A stretch of 64,000 bases of DNA. Source: Candidatus Poribacteria bacterium. GTDB lineage: Bacteria > Poribacteria > WGA-4E > GCA-2687025. Below the pieces are notes generated by a model. That model did no database searches. It worked only from the letters and a program-made list of their open reading frames with translations, and was not told where the DNA came from. The position numbers were made by a program, and so were the translations under genes. Within the stretch, counting starts at the first letter, position 1, and each line of letters begins with the position of its first letter. Shown here in pieces: positions 62,705-64,000 of the stretch. The stretch is taken from NCBI GenBank assembly GCA_018644665.1, contig JABGQA010000084.1, positions 62,001 to 126,000 of the forward strand, in the 5' to 3' direction.

Positions 62705-63541
62705 TTACATGTCGGCGTCGGCGAGGAGCGTTCTTAGGTGCGCGACGGCCTTGGGCACGGCCGTGCCGGAGGGCTCGGCCTCCCATCCCTCGTAGACGAC
62801 GGACATCCAACCGTTGTAGTCGACGCCCTTGAGGATCTCGAGGATGCGCGGGTAGTCGAGCCACTCCTCGACGCCGGACGCCACGCGGTAGAACTTCGCG
62901 CGTACGTGCACGGCCCTATGGGCGCTGGTAGAAATGCTGTTGTAGAGCTGCTCCGCCGCGTCGGCGGAACGGTCGGCGCCGGACGCGCCCGGAGATCCCA
63001 CGTACTGCCCGGTGTCGAGGATGTGCGAGAAGTACGGGCTGTCGATCGTGTCCAGGATGCGCAGGACGTCGTCGCCGGTGCGCGTGACGCAGCCGTGATT
63101 GTGGTTGTGCAGGCCGATCACGACGTCACGTTCGGCGGCGTAGTCGACGACCTCGCGGATGGCGCCGAACATACGCGCCCAGACGGCATCTTCCGGTTCG
63201 TCCTTGGGTAGCCACGCGGCGAATATGCGCACGAGCGGGACACCCATCCGCTGGGCGACATCGGTCCACTTCTTCGTCAGGTCGATGTCGCTCCGCAGCG
63301 CGTCTCCCGTCTTGCCAAAGTTGTTGCTGACGGCGAGGTAGGAGATGGCTAGCCCGCGACGGTGGCACGCCCGCCGGATGTCGCGTAGCGCGCCGTCGTC
63401 CGTGGAGGAGAACGCGCTCGTGTGCAGGTCCACGCCGTCTAGGCGCATGTCGTACGCGGTCTCGAGGAGACCTTCGAGCGTCATGTCGCCCGACGGGAAG
63501 ACGTCCTTGTAGCTCAGCGACATGCAACCGACCTTAATCAT
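62705..63541 (-). CDS. Sugar phosphate isomerase/epimerase-type TIM barrel, second copy
   Basis: A 278-residue protein: MIKVGCMSLSYKDVFPSG at the start, then GVDLHTSAFSS, IGLHNHNHGC, SHILDTGQYVG and VHVRAKFYRV, the metal- and substrate-binding strands of the AP-endonuclease-2 fold, and MSVVYEGWE near the end with the catalytic Glu. Substrate unknown. Its ATG lies within the last codons of the upstream partial gene (8-base overlap). Confidence 0.88.
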   Translation of the reverse strand: MIKVGCMSLSYKDVFPSGDMTLEGLLETAYDMRLDGVDLHTSAFSSTDDGALRDIRRACHRRGLAISYLAVSNNFGKTGDALRSDIDLTKKWTDVAQRMGVPLVRIFAAWLPKDEPEDAVWARMFGAIREVVDYAAERDVVIGLHNHNHGCVTRTGDDVLRILDTIDSPYFSHILDTGQYVGSPGASGADRSADAAEQLYNSISTSAHRAVHVRAKFYRVASGVEEWLDYPRILEILKGVDYNGWMSVVYEGWEAEPSGTAVPKAVAHLRTLLADADM

Positions 63542-64000
63542 CGTCCCTCGCCCTATCCGTGTTGTTGTCGAGCCTGGTGAGCGCGGCCCAGGCGCGCTCG
63601 ACGCCGGCCGCGACGTCGTCCGAGATGCGGACACCGGACTGACGCGCGCTCCAGTTCATCGGCTGGAACGCGGCCTCCGCCTTGAGCCGTTCCAGCGGGA
63701 GAATCGGCTCCCGATCCGCGTCCAAGAGCGCATCCACCTGCCAGTACAGGTAGCGACGCGTACGGCCGGAGCCGTCCCAATGTTCCTCGACGAACGGTTC
63801 CGAGATCGCCGTCCCCGAGGCCATGATGCCCTTCGGCGGCGTGCCGAGACGTATCAGGAACACCCGGTCGCCGATGCGCACCTGCTTGGTTCCGCAGCTC
63901 CATCGCTGTTCGACCAGCCCGCCGTCGTCGACCCGTCGCTTGGCGTCCCGCAGCTCCGGCCAGTCCCAGTACTTTGGGTTCCAGCAGAGGAGAAACGCGC
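63534..64000 (-). CDS. EVE/ScoMcrA-head-like domain protein, partial at the right edge
   Basis: The frame is open to the window edge; 155 residues are visible, starting AFLLCWNPKYWDWPELRDAK. The pattern FLLCWNPKYW, RWSCGTKQVRIGDRVFLIRLG, PPKGIMASGTAISEPF and HWD...YLYWQVDALLDADREPILP matches the EVE/PUA-like head seen at the N-terminus of McrA-type HNH endonucleases, ending with WSARQSGVRISDDVAAGVERAW. Here it stands without an HNH domain, since the protein stops at 63534. It may read modified DNA bases, or this may be a reused fold. The next TIM-barrel gene overlaps its 3' end. Confidence 0.7.
   Translation of the reverse strand, partial: AFLLCWNPKYWDWPELRDAKRRVDDGGLVEQRWSCGTKQVRIGDRVFLIRLGTPPKGIMASGTAISEPFVEEHWDGSGRTRRYLYWQVDALLDADREPILPLERLKAEAAFQPMNWSARQSGVRISDDVAAGVERAWAALTRLDNNTDRARDDD

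Overview
The window is GC-rich, densely coded bacterial chromosome from a Gram-negative organism: it has a TonB-dependent receptor, a BamA/TamA-like outer-membrane protein and a phosphoheptose isomerase. The gene mix (sulfatase, three phytanoyl-CoA-dioxygenase-like proteins, three Gfo/Idh/MocA oxidoreductases, two sugar-isomerase TIM barrels, LamG protein, DUF6785-type membrane protein, ceramidase-like hydrolase, a small bacterial microcompartment locus) resembles uncultured, glycan-degrading Poribacteria or Latescibacterota-like lineages. That assignment is an inference from gene content, with moderate confidence. No rRNA, tRNA, CRISPR array, transposase or prophage was seen.

Layout. 1-9.5 kb: end of a GH3 glycosidase, fluoride channel crcB, M3 oligopeptidase, purC, a polytopic membrane protein with a LamG protein, a 32-residue membrane peptide and a phosphohexomutase. 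9.6-16.7 kb: pentapeptide-repeat protein, then an operon of glycerol kinase, histidine kinase, NtrC-like regulator, zinc alcohol dehydrogenase and secreted epoxide-hydrolase-like protein. 16.7-25.9 kb: GNAT, ABC-2 exporter plus MFS transporter, a frameshifted VOC gene with sulfatase and PhyH, a PL1-like pectate lyase and an MgtC-like protein. 26-41 kb: a predicted selenoprotein (HEAT repeats plus redoxin, in-frame TGA with a SECIS-like hairpin), a TonB-like/receptor fusion, a galactokinase-like GHMP kinase, a 1512-residue TPR protein next to an ECF sigma/anti-sigma pair, a small membrane protein, an acyltransferase and a BamA-like protein.

41.7-53 kb: PhyH and a secreted thioredoxin-like protein, then a three-gene microcompartment module (class II aldolase, BMC-H shell protein, CoA-acylating aldehyde dehydrogenase) behind a strong promoter, followed by a sugar-nucleotide operon (gmhA, manC, gmd, methyltransferase-like, DUF427, fcl, phosphomannomutase) sufficient to make GDP-L-fucose from mannose-6-phosphate. 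53.3-64 kb: sugar catabolism (Gfo/Idh/MocA, TIM barrels, nagA, PhyH, ceramidase-like, alcohol dehydrogenase), HEAT protein, and a partial EVE/McrA-head-like protein at the right edge.

The strongest new signals are the selenocysteine site at 26742, a dispersed hairpin repeat with 36 identical bases in copies 29.6 kb apart, the minimal microcompartment module, an activator with a degenerate GAFTGA loop, a TonB-like anchor fused to a receptor barrel, an apparently leaderless ABC gene and an autoregulatory-looking ECF promoter. Promoters were picked by eye as TTGnnn-N17/18-TAnnnT pairs; several are convincing.
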